Positions 52,394 to 61,209 are shown, counted from the first letter of the stretch. The stretch is DNA of 64,000 bases from Longimicrobium sp. (GCA_036389795.1 DASVWD010000072.1:1-64000); one strand, 5' to 3'. Numbers and translations are program-made. The notes: generated by a model from the sequence alone, not told the origin.

Positions 52394-52584
52394 CGCAGCT
52401 TCTCGTTCAGGGGGAGACGGGTGTGCGGCGCCCTTTATGTACGCACCGCGGCGGCGGGACCGCAAGCCTCCGGCGGGCTTTCCGGTTCCGGCGCGGGCGA
52501 GGAGTACGCGGCGGAGGTCGTTGCGGTTTCGAAAGATGCGTTCGGGGGGGAGGATCGAACTGGACCGAGAAACGGCAACTGCGG

Positions 52585-52735
52585 GTTTGGGCGTGTCCCT
52601 CCGCTGCGCTCCGGGCCGGGCTGCGCGCGCGGTAGGGCACGATACGACCGTGCCCAACCGCGCCGGGCCACCGCCACGACGATCCCCCGTGTCGCGGCGG
52701 CGTCCCGGCCCTCCGGGCGCGCATCCCTCACGCGA
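52585..52735 (-). repeat. 150-bp structured repeat R, copy 5
   Basis: The copy begins GTTTGGGCGTGTCC and ends CATCCCTCACGCG. Its longest stem is CGCGAC-containing and differs from copy 1 by paired changes (CCGCCACGAC...GTCGCGGCGG versus CCGCCGCCAC...GTGGCGGCGG). It lies between the SPFH gene and the cytochrome gene. The rest of 52394-52816 has no gene. Confidence 0.8.
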
Positions 52736-52816
52736 GTGAGAACGCCACGACCCGATATTTTTGCAGGCAAACGAAACCCTCTCCCGCGGTTCGGAAGAGG
52801 GTCGCACCGTCCGTCC

Positions 52817-52850
52817 GCGAGGTGTTCCGCGGACGGACGGCGCGCGGGAC
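52817..52850 (-). terminator. terminator after the cytochrome c gene
   Basis: The stem CCGTCCGTCCGCG/CGCGGACGGACGG lies seven bases beyond the cytochrome stop. A second hairpin ACCCTCTCC...GGAAGAGGGT follows at 52777-52803. Confidence 0.75.
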
Positions 52851-52856
52851 GCGGAC

Positions 52857-53645
52857 CTACGGGCGCGGCGCGGGCGCGGGTGCCGGCGCGGCGCCGGTCA
52901 GCTCGTCGAGGCGGCGGCGGGCCTGCTGGTTGTTCGGCTGCTTCTCCAGCGCCATGCGGTAGCGCGCGATCGCCCTGTCGCGCTGGCCGAGCGCGCGGTA
53001 CGCCTCGGCGAGCTGCACGTCGATGGAGGCCGAGTTGGGGTAGAACTCGGAGTTCATCTCCAGCAGCGCCGCCGCCTCGGCCGCCTTCCCCGTGGCCGCC
53101 AGCCGCCGCGCCAGCTCGTTCACCGTCCACTCGCCGAAGTCGTAGCGCCCGCTGAGCGCCTGCTCCTGGCGGAGCTGGCGGTAGCGGGCGACCGCCGCCG
53201 GCGCGCCGCCGCTGTCCAGGGCCGTCATCAGCACGCGGTCCAGCGTGGTGGGCACCGGCAGCCCGCGGTGGCAGGTCACGCACCCCACGGGCACGGGCGG
53301 GTTGCGGCGGTCGGGGAGCTGCGCCAGCGTCTGCGTGTTCAGGTCGCGCGTCATCCGCATCATGAAGCGCGCCTTCTCCTTCTCGGGCTTGTCGTCCGAC
53401 GCGAAGTCGAAGCTCTCCCGCCCGTCGGGGCCCGGCTGGCGCTGCACGTGGCAGTACTGGCAGCGCACCCCCAGCGACATCGAGATCCCGCGCATGATCT
53501 GGATCAGCGAGTCGCGCGGGATGTCCCTGGGCAGCACCTTCAGGTTCTGGGGACGCTGCTCGGGAACCTGGGCACGGAGCGGGGCCGCGCCGGCGGCCAG
53601 GGCGGCGGGGAGCGCCGCCAGGAGAAGGGCTCGGATCGGGCGCAT
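52857..53645 (-). CDS. reaction-centre-type c-type cytochrome with TPR tail
   Basis: The 262-aa exported protein has a signal peptide (about 1-25, ending LRAQ), then the pattern VLPRDIPRDSLIQIMRG...LGVRCQYCH of the photosynthetic reaction-centre cytochrome c family, with two haem sites: CQYCH (about 62-66) and CVTCH (about 122-126). A C-terminal TPR-like part (about 185-250) and a Pro/Ala tail follow. Such cytochromes are common in non-phototrophic Gemmatimonadota and Acidobacteria and probably work in periplasmic electron transfer. ATG 53645 is preferred because it begins the signal peptide. Confidence 0.9.
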   Translation of the reverse strand: MRPIRALLLAALPAALAAGAAPLRAQVPEQRPQNLKVLPRDIPRDSLIQIMRGISMSLGVRCQYCHVQRQPGPDGRESFDFASDDKPEKEKARFMMRMTRDLNTQTLAQLPDRRNPPVPVGCVTCHRGLPVPTTLDRVLMTALDSGGAPAAVARYRQLRQEQALSGRYDFGEWTVNELARRLAATGKAAEAAALLEMNSEFYPNSASIDVQLAEAYRALGQRDRAIARYRMALEKQPNNQQARRRLDELTGAAPAPAPAPRP

Positions 53646-53817
53646 CGGTCCGGGGGGCGAAGGTTGTTGGAACGGGGACTCCGCACAAGGATGCGGTCCC
53701 ACCCCGCCGCCGCGCCAGTGCCTTCGACGCGAACGGCGGCGGGGAGGGACGGATCGAGGTGCCGGGGGACGATCTTCCAGGGTCCGCCCCGGACGAGCGA
53801 TCCGATAAACCTGCCGG

Positions 53818-54405
53818 TTGCAAAAACTTCCGGAATTCGACACCTTCTACTCCGCTCCACGCCCTTCCCCGGGCCGCCGCGCTTCCGGCGGCCCGCTCGC
53901 ATACGACAAAGCCGTGCTCGTCCCCAAGCTGTTCACCGTCCTCCGGGAGTATGACCGGAGGCGGCTCGTCCCCGACCTCAAGGCGGGAGCTGGGCGGTGG
54001 GGCGGTGCCGAAGGGGTGGAGGTCTACGAGATCGACGGCCCGTTCTTCTTCGGGGCGGCCGAGAAGTTCCGCGAGACGATCGTGTCGGTGGAGGGGAAGC
54101 AGCGGATGCTGGTGATCGTGATGGAGCGCGTCCCGGCGATCGACTCCACCGGAATCCGCGCGCTGCGCTCCGTCGTACGGCGTGCGAAGAAGGAAGGGAC
54201 GCTGGTGATCCTGGCCGGCGTGCACGCGCAGCCGATGGTGGCGCTGGGGAAGGCCGAGCTGCTGGACGAGGTGGGCGACGAGAACCTCTGCGGCCGCCTC
54301 CCGGACGCGCTGGACCGCGCGCGGCGGCACCTGGGCCTGCTCCCTCCCGCCGCCCCGAACGTCGAATCTCCTGACCGGGAGCCCTGCCGGTGTCTGACGC
54401 CATGA
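53818..54405 (+). CDS. STAS-domain protein, probable remnant of a SulP-type transporter
   Basis: The frame encodes a STAS domain: VEVYEIDGPFFFGAAEKFRETI, then LVIVMERVPAIDSTGIRALRSVV with the Ser-Thr of the family site. This opening is that of SulP anion transporters, where 10-12 membrane helices precede it. Here no helices are present: the frame starts around TTG 53818 and has only low-quality sequence (about 60 residues) before the STAS part. It is either a stand-alone STAS protein or the tail of a deleted transporter. The start is uncertain. It overlaps the next gene by 16 bases. Confidence 0.6.
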   Translation: MQKLPEFDTFYSAPRPSPGRRASGGPLAYDKAVLVPKLFTVLREYDRRRLVPDLKAGAGRWGGAEGVEVYEIDGPFFFGAAEKFRETIVSVEGKQRMLVIVMERVPAIDSTGIRALRSVVRRAKKEGTLVILAGVHAQPMVALGKAELLDEVGDENLCGRLPDALDRARRHLGLLPPAAPNVESPDREPCRCLTP

Positions 54406-54764
54406 AGACGAGCGCCGCCCGCATCTGCCCGAACTGCGGGACGTCGAACGCCCCCGACGCCGCGCGCTGCGAGCGGTGCGGCGAGGGACTGGCCGTTGCC
54501 GCTCCCCCGCCGGCAGCCGAGCCCGTCGCGGAAGGAGAGGACCGGCCGCGGCGCCGGGGCCCGCGCTGCCCCAACTGCGGCGCGCACATGGAGCGCGGCA
54601 CGGTGGAGCTGAACCAGAAGATGATCGACTTCATCTTCACCGGCCTCAGCTCGCACTCGCTCTTCTTCCACCCGGTCGACGGCAGGCGCCGCGAGGTGCT
54701 GAAGCCCGGCCAGCAGAAGCGCGCGCTGATGTGTCCGATCTGCGCGGGGGTGTGGATCAGGTAG
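54390..54764 (+). CDS. zinc-ribbon protein (unknown role)
   Basis: The 124-aa protein has one zinc ribbon at about 13-30 (CPNC, CERC) and a second split one (CPNC about 61-64 and CPIC about 116-119) around a core NQKMIDFIFTGLSSHSLFF. The second part resembles small C-terminal zinc modules of unknown function. GTG 54390 has GGAG about nine bases upstream; ATG 54402 is an alternative. It overlaps the STAS gene and is followed directly by family A heptamers. Confidence 0.75.
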   Translation: MSDAMKTSAARICPNCGTSNAPDAARCERCGEGLAVAAPPPAAEPVAEGEDRPRRRGPRCPNCGAHMERGTVELNQKMIDFIFTGLSSHSLFFHPVDGRRREVLKPGQQKRALMCPICAGVWIR

Positions 54765-54798
54765 AAAAGTGCGAGGTGCGAGGTGCGAAGTGCGAAAA
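54765..54798 (+). repeat. family A heptamer array (GTGCGAG/GTGCGAA)
   Basis: Four units (GTGCGAG, GTGCGAG, GTGCGAA, GTGCGAA) begin four bases after the TAG stop of the zinc-ribbon gene. A GC hairpin (GGAGGCCGGCGGCGGCTTCC-like) follows and may terminate the transcript. Confidence 0.7.
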
Positions 54799-54905
54799 GA
54801 GCGGAGGCCGGCGGCGGCTTCCGCTCTTTACTTCTTCTTTGTAAGGGTAATTACGTGATTCATACCACCTTACAGAGCATCGTTCGGGAATAGGTCCTGA
54901 AAGGC

Positions 54906-54962
54906 CTCACACAGAGAAACAGAGAAACAGAGGACTTCGGTTTTCTCTGTTCCTCTGCGTGA
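54906..54962. repeat. family B hairpin (CTCACACAGAG...CTCTGCGTGA)
   Basis: The left arm CTCACACAGAGAAACAGAG and right arm TTCTCTGTTCCTCTGCGTGA are inverted copies around a CTTCGG loop. It lies between the convergent zinc-ribbon and anti-sigma genes. Confidence 0.7.
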
Positions 54963-55016
54963 TCCCAAGCTGTTGCTGTTCTGTTTGGAACCAGAACGAT
55001 GCTCCGAAACGTGGTA

Positions 55017-55294
55017 TCACGCGTCGGCGACGCTCTCCGGGGAAGAGCCGGGGTTCGCGTCCTCGCGCAGCAGGCTCTCGAACACGCGCTGGCGCACGGC
55101 GGAGGGGATCGGGGTCCTGGCGTGCAGGCGCAGGAAGCCCAGGAAGGCGCGCTGGAAGTCCCACTGGGGGAAGCAGTGCGCGCAGACGTCGAGGTGCGCG
55201 CGGATCAGCCGGGCGCGCTCCTCGGAGATCTCGCCGTCGATGTACTCCCAGAGCTGGGCGATCACGTGGTCGCAGGGGATCGTCTCCGCCGCGC

Positions 55295-55298
<4 letters not shown>
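55017..55298 (-). CDS. zinc-binding anti-sigma factor (RsrA/ZAS type)
   Basis: The 93-aa protein has the ZAS fold marks: CDH at 9-11 and HLDVCAHC at about 35-42, the His-x3-Cys-x2-Cys zinc site that releases sigma under oxidative stress in RsrA. It overlaps the sigma gene stop in ATGA, so the two are made together. No transmembrane helix is present, so it is a soluble anti-sigma. Confidence 0.88.
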
Positions 55299-55888
<590 letters not shown>

Positions 55889-55997
55889 CTCTCGGCCTCC
55901 ACTCCTCGATTCCCTGTGCGTGTGCTCCACAATCAGCGCTGCGCACGGCGATCCCGCAAGAGCGGAGGCGGTGCATCGCGACCGGCTTCGGTCCAGG

Positions 55998-56051
55998 GCG
56001 GATGAATCCGCGGCAACAACCACAGAAAGCCTCACAAACTGCGTGAGGCTT
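55998..56051 (-). repeat. structured repeat C, copy 2 (two hairpins)
   Basis: Hairpin 1 is GCGGATGAATCCGC (55998-56011) and hairpin 2 is AAGCCTCACAAACTGCGTGAGGCTT (56027-56051), joined by GGCAACAACCACAG. Compared with copy 1 (2103-2150) the first stem has an A-T to G-C paired change. Stem 2 carries the CTCAC/GTGAG ends of family B. Confidence 0.55.
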
Positions 56052-56139
56052 CAAATGCAACTTCAACTGCAGTGACGACACGGACGTCGCGGCGGGCCTG
56101 ATGCTTGCGCGCGCCCGTGGGTGCCAGAGCGAAGTCCAC

Positions 56140-56177
56140 TTCGCACTTCGCACCTCGCACTTCGCACTTCGCACTTT
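56140..56177 (+). repeat. family A heptamer array before the DUF72 gene
   Basis: Five units of TTCGCAC (with one CTCGCAC) end eight bases before the ATG of the DUF72 gene; the ribosome site GAGG follows at the edge of the array. Confidence 0.7.
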
Positions 56178-56185
56178 GAGGTTGG

Positions 56186-57130
56186 ATGATTCGCTTCGGG
56201 CCGGCGGGATTCCAGTACAAGGATTGGGAGGGGGTCGTCTACCCCGTCCCCAAGCCGAAGCGCTTCGATCCGCTGGGGTACATCGCGGAGTACTTCGACA
56301 CGGTGGAGATCAACTCCAGCTTCTACGGGCCCACGCGGCCGAACACGGCCGAGAGCTGGATCCGCCGCGTGGCGCACAACCCCGGCTTCCGCTTCACCGC
56401 CAAGCTGTACCAGCGCTTCACCCACCAGCGCAAGACGGCGTGGACCGGGGACGAGGTGTCGGAGGTGCGCGCGGGGTTCGACCCGATGATGCGCGAGGGG
56501 AAGCTGGGCGCGGTGCTGCTGCAGTTCCCGTGGTCGTTCCGCCGCACCGACGAGAACCGCGAGTGGCTGGCCGACGTGGTGAAGACCTTCCGCGACTACC
56601 CGCTGGTGCTCGAGGTGCGCCACTCGTCGTGGAACACGCCCGCGTTCTATGACGAGCTGGCGGAGCGGGGGATCGGGTTCGTCAACATCGACCAGCCGCT
56701 GTTCAAGAACTCCATCAAGCCCACCTCGATCGTGACGGCGCCGGTGGGCTACGTGCGGGTGCACGGGCGCAACTTCAAGGACTGGTTCCGCAAGGACGCC
56801 GGCCGCGACGCGCGCTACGACTACCTCTACACCCCCGCCGAGCTGGAGCCGTGGGCCGAGCGCACCAGGGAGATCGCCGCCGAGCCGCCGACGGAGGACG
56901 TGTTCGTGGTGACCAACAACCACTTCCGCGGCAAGGCGGCCGTCAACGCGCTGATGCTCCAGTCGATGGTGCAGGGGGAGAAGGTCCCCGCCCCGCCCCC
57001 GCTCTTCGACGAGTACGGCGCGGTGCTGGAGAGCTACGCCGAGCCGCGGGAGCCGGAGGGCGGGGCGGCGGAAGAGGAGTCGCCGCCGCCCGCGAAGCCG
57101 AAGCGGGCGAAGAAAGCGAAGAAGGAATGA
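56186..57130 (+). CDS. DUF72 family TIM-barrel protein
   Basis: The 314-aa protein matches DUF72: IRFGPAGFQYKDWEGVVYP at the start, YFDTVEINSSFYGP (about 32-45), KLYQRFTHQRK, GAVLLQFPWSF and EVRHSSW. The family has a TIM-barrel fold with a conserved acidic pocket; its reaction is not established. The C-terminal 30 residues are Lys/Pro/Glu-rich. ATG 56186 has GAGG four bases upstream. A single-gene unit with a bidirectional terminator after it. Confidence 0.9.
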   Translation: MIRFGPAGFQYKDWEGVVYPVPKPKRFDPLGYIAEYFDTVEINSSFYGPTRPNTAESWIRRVAHNPGFRFTAKLYQRFTHQRKTAWTGDEVSEVRAGFDPMMREGKLGAVLLQFPWSFRRTDENREWLADVVKTFRDYPLVLEVRHSSWNTPAFYDELAERGIGFVNIDQPLFKNSIKPTSIVTAPVGYVRVHGRNFKDWFRKDAGRDARYDYLYTPAELEPWAERTREIAAEPPTEDVFVVTNNHFRGKAAVNALMLQSMVQGEKVPAPPPLFDEYGAVLESYAEPREPEGGAAEEESPPPAKPKRAKKAKKE

Positions 57131-57163
57131 CGAAGGCGCCCGGCGGAGTCCCGCCGGGCGCCT
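57131..57163. terminator. bidirectional terminator between DUF72 and GH19 genes
   Basis: The stem AAGGCGCCCGGCGG/CCGCCGGGCGCCTT lies directly after the DUF72 stop and 27 bp before the end of the convergent GH19 gene. Confidence 0.75.
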
Positions 57164-57189
57164 TCACCTCCTGGGCCTACGACGGCGCG

Positions 57190-58281
57190 TCAGGCCGGCG
57201 CGGGGACGGCGGGCTGCAGGAACTTCGCGCTCACCCAGCCGGTGACGCCGGAGCCCTGCACGGCGATCCGCTTCCACCCGCCCTGGTCCTCGAACCCCTC
57301 GACCACCGTCCCCGCGGCGAGCGGGCTCCCGGCGACGATGGGGTTTGAGGTCCCGGGGCCGCCGCGGACGTTCAGGCTGCTGGCGGTGACGGTGAAGAGG
57401 CCGGTCGCCGGCTGCGCGGGCGCGGAGGCGGCGGGCTGCAGGAACGCCGCGCTCACCCAGCCGGTGACGCCGGAGACGCCGTTCACCGTCCCCTGCACGG
57501 CCACGCGCTTCCACCCGCCCTGCTCCTCCAGCGCCTCCACGACGGTGCCGCCCGGGACCGGGCTGCCGGCGACGGTGGGGTTCGAGGCGCCCGGGCCGCT
57601 ACGCACGTTCAGGCTGCTTACGGTGACGGTGAAGAGCCCCGTCGCGGACTGCGGCGCCGGCGGCGGGGCGGCCGGCTGCGGGATCGGGACGCCACGGACG
57701 GCGGCGACCACGCTGTCGTTCAGGATCGTCTCGAAGTGCTGGGCGTAGCCGGCGATGCGCTGCGCCTGGTCGAGCCCGTTGATGATCTTGCGCGCGTTGA
57801 CGTAGTCGCAGGTCGCGCCGTTGATGAAGCGCGAGAGCCTGGCGCCCGTGAACGACCCGTTGCGCATCCCGTACGACATGATCCGGTAGGCCACGTCCGC
57901 GTCCAGCGCCAGCTCGGGCTCGTACAGCAGCCGGTTCTTGAGCACGTTGCCCATGTTCCGGTAGTTGTAGTCCCAGGTGAGCTGCACGTAGCCGCGGCCG
58001 TAGTACACGTTGGTGAACGACTTGCCCGCGGGGTCGGTCACCGTCACCGGCTGGCCGTACTTGCGCCCCTTCCCCTTGCCGTACTCCTCGATCGGCTTCC
58101 AGGTGCCGGCGCACTCGTGCTTCACGGTGGCCAGCATGTAGGCCAGCCAGCGCAGGTCGGTGATCTGCGGGTCGCCCTCGGCGGCGGCGAGCAGCGCGTC
58201 GAGGCCGTCGGTCTGGCTCTGCTTGAGCGCGCCGAACGCGGCCGTGTAGCCGGCGAAGAACTTCGTGCGGTCGATCTGCAT
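57190..58281 (-). CDS. GH19-like endolysin/chitinase with two SH3b domains
   Basis: The 363-aa protein has an N-terminal glycoside hydrolase 19-like domain (about 1-200): ATVKHECAGTWKPIEEYGKGKGRKYG (catalytic Glu region) and NVYYGRGYVQLTWDYNYRNMG, the family signature. Two near-identical SH3b domains follow (about 215-285 and 292-360; LFTVTASSLNVRGGPGTSNP). It lacks a signal peptide, as in phage endolysins and GH19 cell-wall enzymes. The two SH3b copies look like a recent internal duplication. ATG 58281 has GGAG nine bases upstream. No phage genes are nearby. Confidence 0.88.
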   Translation of the reverse strand: MQIDRTKFFAGYTAAFGALKQSQTDGLDALLAAAEGDPQITDLRWLAYMLATVKHECAGTWKPIEEYGKGKGRKYGQPVTVTDPAGKSFTNVYYGRGYVQLTWDYNYRNMGNVLKNRLLYEPELALDADVAYRIMSYGMRNGSFTGARLSRFINGATCDYVNARKIINGLDQAQRIAGYAQHFETILNDSVVAAVRGVPIPQPAAPPPAPQSATGLFTVTVSSLNVRSGPGASNPTVAGSPVPGGTVVEALEEQGGWKRVAVQGTVNGVSGVTGWVSAAFLQPAASAPAQPATGLFTVTASSLNVRGGPGTSNPIVAGSPLAAGTVVEGFEDQGGWKRIAVQGSGVTGWVSAKFLQPAVPAPA

Positions 58282-58577
58282 GGGAACTGCTCCGGGAGGA
58301 CGAGGGAGGACCGGTGGTGGGGTGGGGAACGTGCGGGTGTGCCCCCCAAGCTAATGCCTTCGCTCGACTTCCGCCACCGCTCAAGCCATCTGCCCACGAT
58401 CTCGGTCCAGGGCACGGAGATACGCTGGCCGCCGTTCGCGCGTCCTGCGTCTCCCGATTCCCCTCCGCCTGCGGCGAAGCTCTTGCAGTCCCGGAGCATC
58501 CGCACCCGGTCGGCTGAAGCGCGGCGCCCGGATGTGAGGGATTTCGGCAGGGCACAGGTGCCCGGTGCGAGGAAACT
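58282..58577. other. gene-free divergent region between GH19 and AAA genes
   Basis: This region holds the promoters of two divergent genes. I see no clear hexamer pair and no coding frame with a ribosome site. The family A array that starts at 58578 occupies its right side. Confidence 0.4.
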
Positions 58578-58652
58578 CCGTACCTCGTACCCCGTACCTC
58601 GTACGAGCCGGCTGTACCCGTACTTTCGTACTCACGCACTCACGCACTCACG
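58578..58652 (+). repeat. family A array: GTACCTC heptamers and ACTCACGC octamers
   Basis: Units CGTACCT, CGTACCC, CGTACCT, CGTACGA are followed by 20 bases and then three ACTCACGC octamers ending three bases before the ATG at 58655. No ribosome site lies between array and start, so the array forms the whole start region. Confidence 0.7.
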
Positions 58653-58654
58653 AT

Positions 58655-59860
58655 ATGCCCAACCCGCTGCGCGACCTCTTCTTCCCGACCCGGGGGGAGG
58701 ACCTGGTCCAGGCCGTCACCCCGCGGCGCACCTTCGCGGACGTGATCCTGCCGCCGTCCACCCGCCGCGCGCTGGACCAGGCGCTGGTGCAGATCCGCAA
58801 GCACGACGTGCTCTTCGGGCAGTGGGGCCTCGGCGAGCGGCACGACACGGGGCTGGGGCTGGCGTTCAACTTCGCCGGGCCGCCGGGGACGGGGAAGACG
58901 ATCTGCGCCGAGGCGATCGCGCACGCGCTGGGGAAGCGGCTGCTGGTGGTGCGCTACGCCGAGCTGGAGAGCCAGTGGGCGGGGATGACGGCCAAGAACG
59001 TCCAGGCGGTGTTCGCGGCCGCCGCCGAGCAGGACGCGGTGCTCTTCTTCGACGAGGCCGACGCCATCGCCAGCCGCCGCTTCACCTCGATGGACCAGGG
59101 CTACCAGCGCGAGGCCAACTCGGTGGTGAACGTGCTGCTGCGCGAGGTGGAGGAGTTCAGCGGGGTGGTGATCTTCGCCACCAACCTGGCGGCCAACTTC
59201 GACCCGGCGTTCGAGCGGCGCATCCGCACGCACATCCTCTTCGAGATGCCGGGCCCCGACGAGCGCGAGCGGATCTGGAAGGCGCAGATCCACGCCCGCA
59301 AGACGCCCCTGGCGGAGGACGTGGACTTCCGCGCCCTGGCCGAGCGCTACCCCGGCAGCGGCGGCGACATCAAGAACGCCGTCCTCAAGGCCGCGCAGGG
59401 GGCCATCGTCGAGCCGGGCGCCGACGCGGAGAAGCGCATCGAGCAGCGCCACTTCGTCACCGCCATGGAGGACGTGCTGGCCGCCCGCCGGGTGATGGAC
59501 CAGTCGCTCTTCGGCGGCGCGGCGGGCGGGCCGCCGGTGCCCTGGGCCGCGGCGGCGCTCGGCGAAGCCGCGAGCCCCGTGGAGGACGAGCTGGCCGCCG
59601 TCTCCACGCGCCTGGTGGAGGTGGAGGACTCCGTCGTGGCCGTGGGCGAGCGGCTGCAGCGGCTGGACGCGGGGCAGGCGGACGTGCGCGCCCGCCTGGA
59701 GCAGCTCCAGGCCGCCCTCGGCGAGCAGCAGTCCGCCGCCCGCGACCTGCTGCGCGCGGGCGAGGCGGGGTGGGAGCGGCGGCTGCGCACCGTGGCGATC
59801 CTCGCGGGCGCGGCGCTGGCCGTGGCGGTGATCGCGGCGGGCGCGGCGCTGCTGAGTTGA
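58655..59860 (+). CDS. AAA ATPase with C-terminal coiled coil and membrane helix
   Basis: The 401-aa protein has a single FtsH/Cdc48-like AAA module: Walker A GPPGTGKT (about 75-82), pore loop near LESQWAGMT, Walker B VLFFDEADAIASRR (about 130-143) and the arginine finger region FERRIR. A helical coiled coil (about 305-375; VAVGERLQRLDAGQADVRARLEQL) and a C-terminal membrane helix (TVAILAGAALAVAVIAAGAALLS) follow. It would be a tail-anchored ATPase with the motor in the cytoplasm. No protease domain is present. The start has no ribosome site. Confidence 0.85.
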   Translation: MPNPLRDLFFPTRGEDLVQAVTPRRTFADVILPPSTRRALDQALVQIRKHDVLFGQWGLGERHDTGLGLAFNFAGPPGTGKTICAEAIAHALGKRLLVVRYAELESQWAGMTAKNVQAVFAAAAEQDAVLFFDEADAIASRRFTSMDQGYQREANSVVNVLLREVEEFSGVVIFATNLAANFDPAFERRIRTHILFEMPGPDERERIWKAQIHARKTPLAEDVDFRALAERYPGSGGDIKNAVLKAAQGAIVEPGADAEKRIEQRHFVTAMEDVLAARRVMDQSLFGGAAGGPPVPWAAAALGEAASPVEDELAAVSTRLVEVEDSVVAVGERLQRLDAGQADVRARLEQLQAALGEQQSAARDLLRAGEAGWERRLRTVAILAGAALAVAVIAAGAALLS

Positions 59861-59938
59861 ATCTGCCTGAACAAACCGTACATTGTAGACATCGGTCTAG
59901 CGATTTCGGCTACTTCGATAGCGTGGCTCAGGTGTGTG

Positions 59939-60361
59939 ATGACCAGTTTCCCAATCAGCGTTCAGTTTCCGGAGATTGAGTTTCGTGACGGAGTCTCCGG
60001 ACGGCGGGCTTCCGTTCGTGGCGGTCCCGACGTGTGGGAGATCATGATGGTCGCCCAGGCCTATGGCGATGATAGAGAAGGGCTTCAGGCACACTTCGAT
60101 TGGCTCACGCGCGAGGAGCTGGATCAGGCACTCGCGTATGCTGCGCGGTTCCCGGACGAGATTGAGGAACGGCTCCGGGCAAACGAGGAATGCGGAGAAC
60201 GGCTGAGGCGCGAGTTTGAACTGCGAGGAACGGTATCCCCAGCCGACCTTCAAGCGAGGGCGGGCCAGCATAGGCGCCTCTCTGATCAGGCCTACTCGAT
60301 CTTCCGCTCCTCCGGCAGCAGCGACTTCTGGATGCCGATGGCGGCGCGGGTGCCTTCGTAG
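59939..60361 (+). CDS. DUF433 family protein (VapB45-type antitoxin relative)
   Basis: The 140-aa protein matches DUF433: RDGVSGRRASVRGGPDVWEIMMVAQAYGDD (about 17-46), then HFDWLTREELDQALAYAARFPDEIEERL. These proteins are often the antitoxin of a PIN-like DUF5615 toxin. No such partner follows; the next gene is on the other strand, and the 3' end of this gene overlaps it by 70 bp. Base composition is lower in GC than its neighbours, and an AT-rich upstream region (59865-59935) precedes ATG 59939, which suggests recent arrival. Confidence 0.78.
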   Translation: MTSFPISVQFPEIEFRDGVSGRRASVRGGPDVWEIMMVAQAYGDDREGLQAHFDWLTREELDQALAYAARFPDEIEERLRANEECGERLRREFELRGTVSPADLQARAGQHRRLSDQAYSIFRSSGSSDFWMPMAARVPS

Positions 60362-61209
60362 GCGGCGCGGATCACCAGGCGCGTCCCCGGGGTGATGTCG
60401 CCCGCGGCGTAGACGCCGGGAACCGTGGTCTCGTAGTTGTCGCTCACCTCCAGGATCCCCTCGTCGTCGGCCCTGCACCCCATGTCTGCGGGGAGCGTGG
60501 AGCCGGGGCCCGATGCGACGTGGAAGAAGAGGGCGTCGAACGGCTCGCTGGTGCCGTCGTGGAAGACGACGCGCTGCAGGAGCCCCTCCTGCCCCTCCAG
60601 CCGGGTGATCGCCTCGGTGCGCAGGCGCACCCCCTGCTCGGCGAGCGTCACCAGCGCCTCGTCGTCCATGTCGGGCGGGTGGCTGTGGGTGAGCACGGTC
60701 ATCTCGTCCACCCAGGTCCGCAGCCACATGCAGTACTTCGCGATCCCCTTCCCCCACCCGATCACCCCCACCTTGCACCCCGTCACGCTCGGCCCGTCGC
60801 ACTCCGGACAGTGCCAGATGCTGGTGCCGTAGAAGTCGTCGAAGCCGGGGATCTCGGGCTTGATGTCCTTGAGACCCGTGGCGAAGAGGAGGCGCCGGGC
60901 GCGGTGCGTGGCCCCGTCGGCCAGCTCCACCCGGAAGTCGTCCTTCTCCCCCGTGACCGTCTTCACCACCGCGTCGGTGATCTCCGCGCCGGCCGCCTCG
61001 GCCTGCTCGCGCCCGACGGCGCGCAGGTCCCACGGGTTGGGGTCGGAGATGCCGAAGTAGCCGTGGACGGCCCAGGTCTCCTTGTTGCGCGGGTCCTGCG
61101 CGTCGAACAGGCGCACGCGCCGGCGGTAGCGGGCCAGCCAGAGCGCGGCCGCCAGCCCCGCGGGGCCGCCGCCGACCACGATCACGTCGTACAGGTCCGG
61201 GTCCGGCAT
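60292..61209 (-). CDS. thioredoxin-reductase-like FAD oxidoreductase
   Basis: The 305-aa protein has the FAD motif DVIVVGGGPAGLAAA (about 8-22), a redox pair in WHCPECDG (Cys-Pro-Glu-Cys, about 133-138), a second nucleotide motif GVIGWGKGIAKY (about 148) in place of the usual GGGDSA, and the FAD-end motif GVYAAGDITPG (about 268-278). The missing classical NADPH motif suggests another electron donor or partner. No thioredoxin gene is adjacent. ATG 61209 has GGAAGAG upstream. Confidence 0.85.
   Translation of the reverse strand: MPDPDLYDVIVVGGGPAGLAAALWLARYRRRVRLFDAQDPRNKETWAVHGYFGISDPNPWDLRAVGREQAEAAGAEITDAVVKTVTGEKDDFRVELADGATHRARRLLFATGLKDIKPEIPGFDDFYGTSIWHCPECDGPSVTGCKVGVIGWGKGIAKYCMWLRTWVDEMTVLTHSHPPDMDDEALVTLAEQGVRLRTEAITRLEGQEGLLQRVVFHDGTSEPFDALFFHVASGPGSTLPADMGCRADDEGILEVSDNYETTVPGVYAAGDITPGTRLVIRAAYEGTRAAIGIQKSLLPEERKIE

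Noticed and set aside
57190-58281. Prophage, because of the endolysin-like gene
   Set aside because: There are no structural, integrase or holin genes within reach; neighbours are housekeeping or hypothetical genes.
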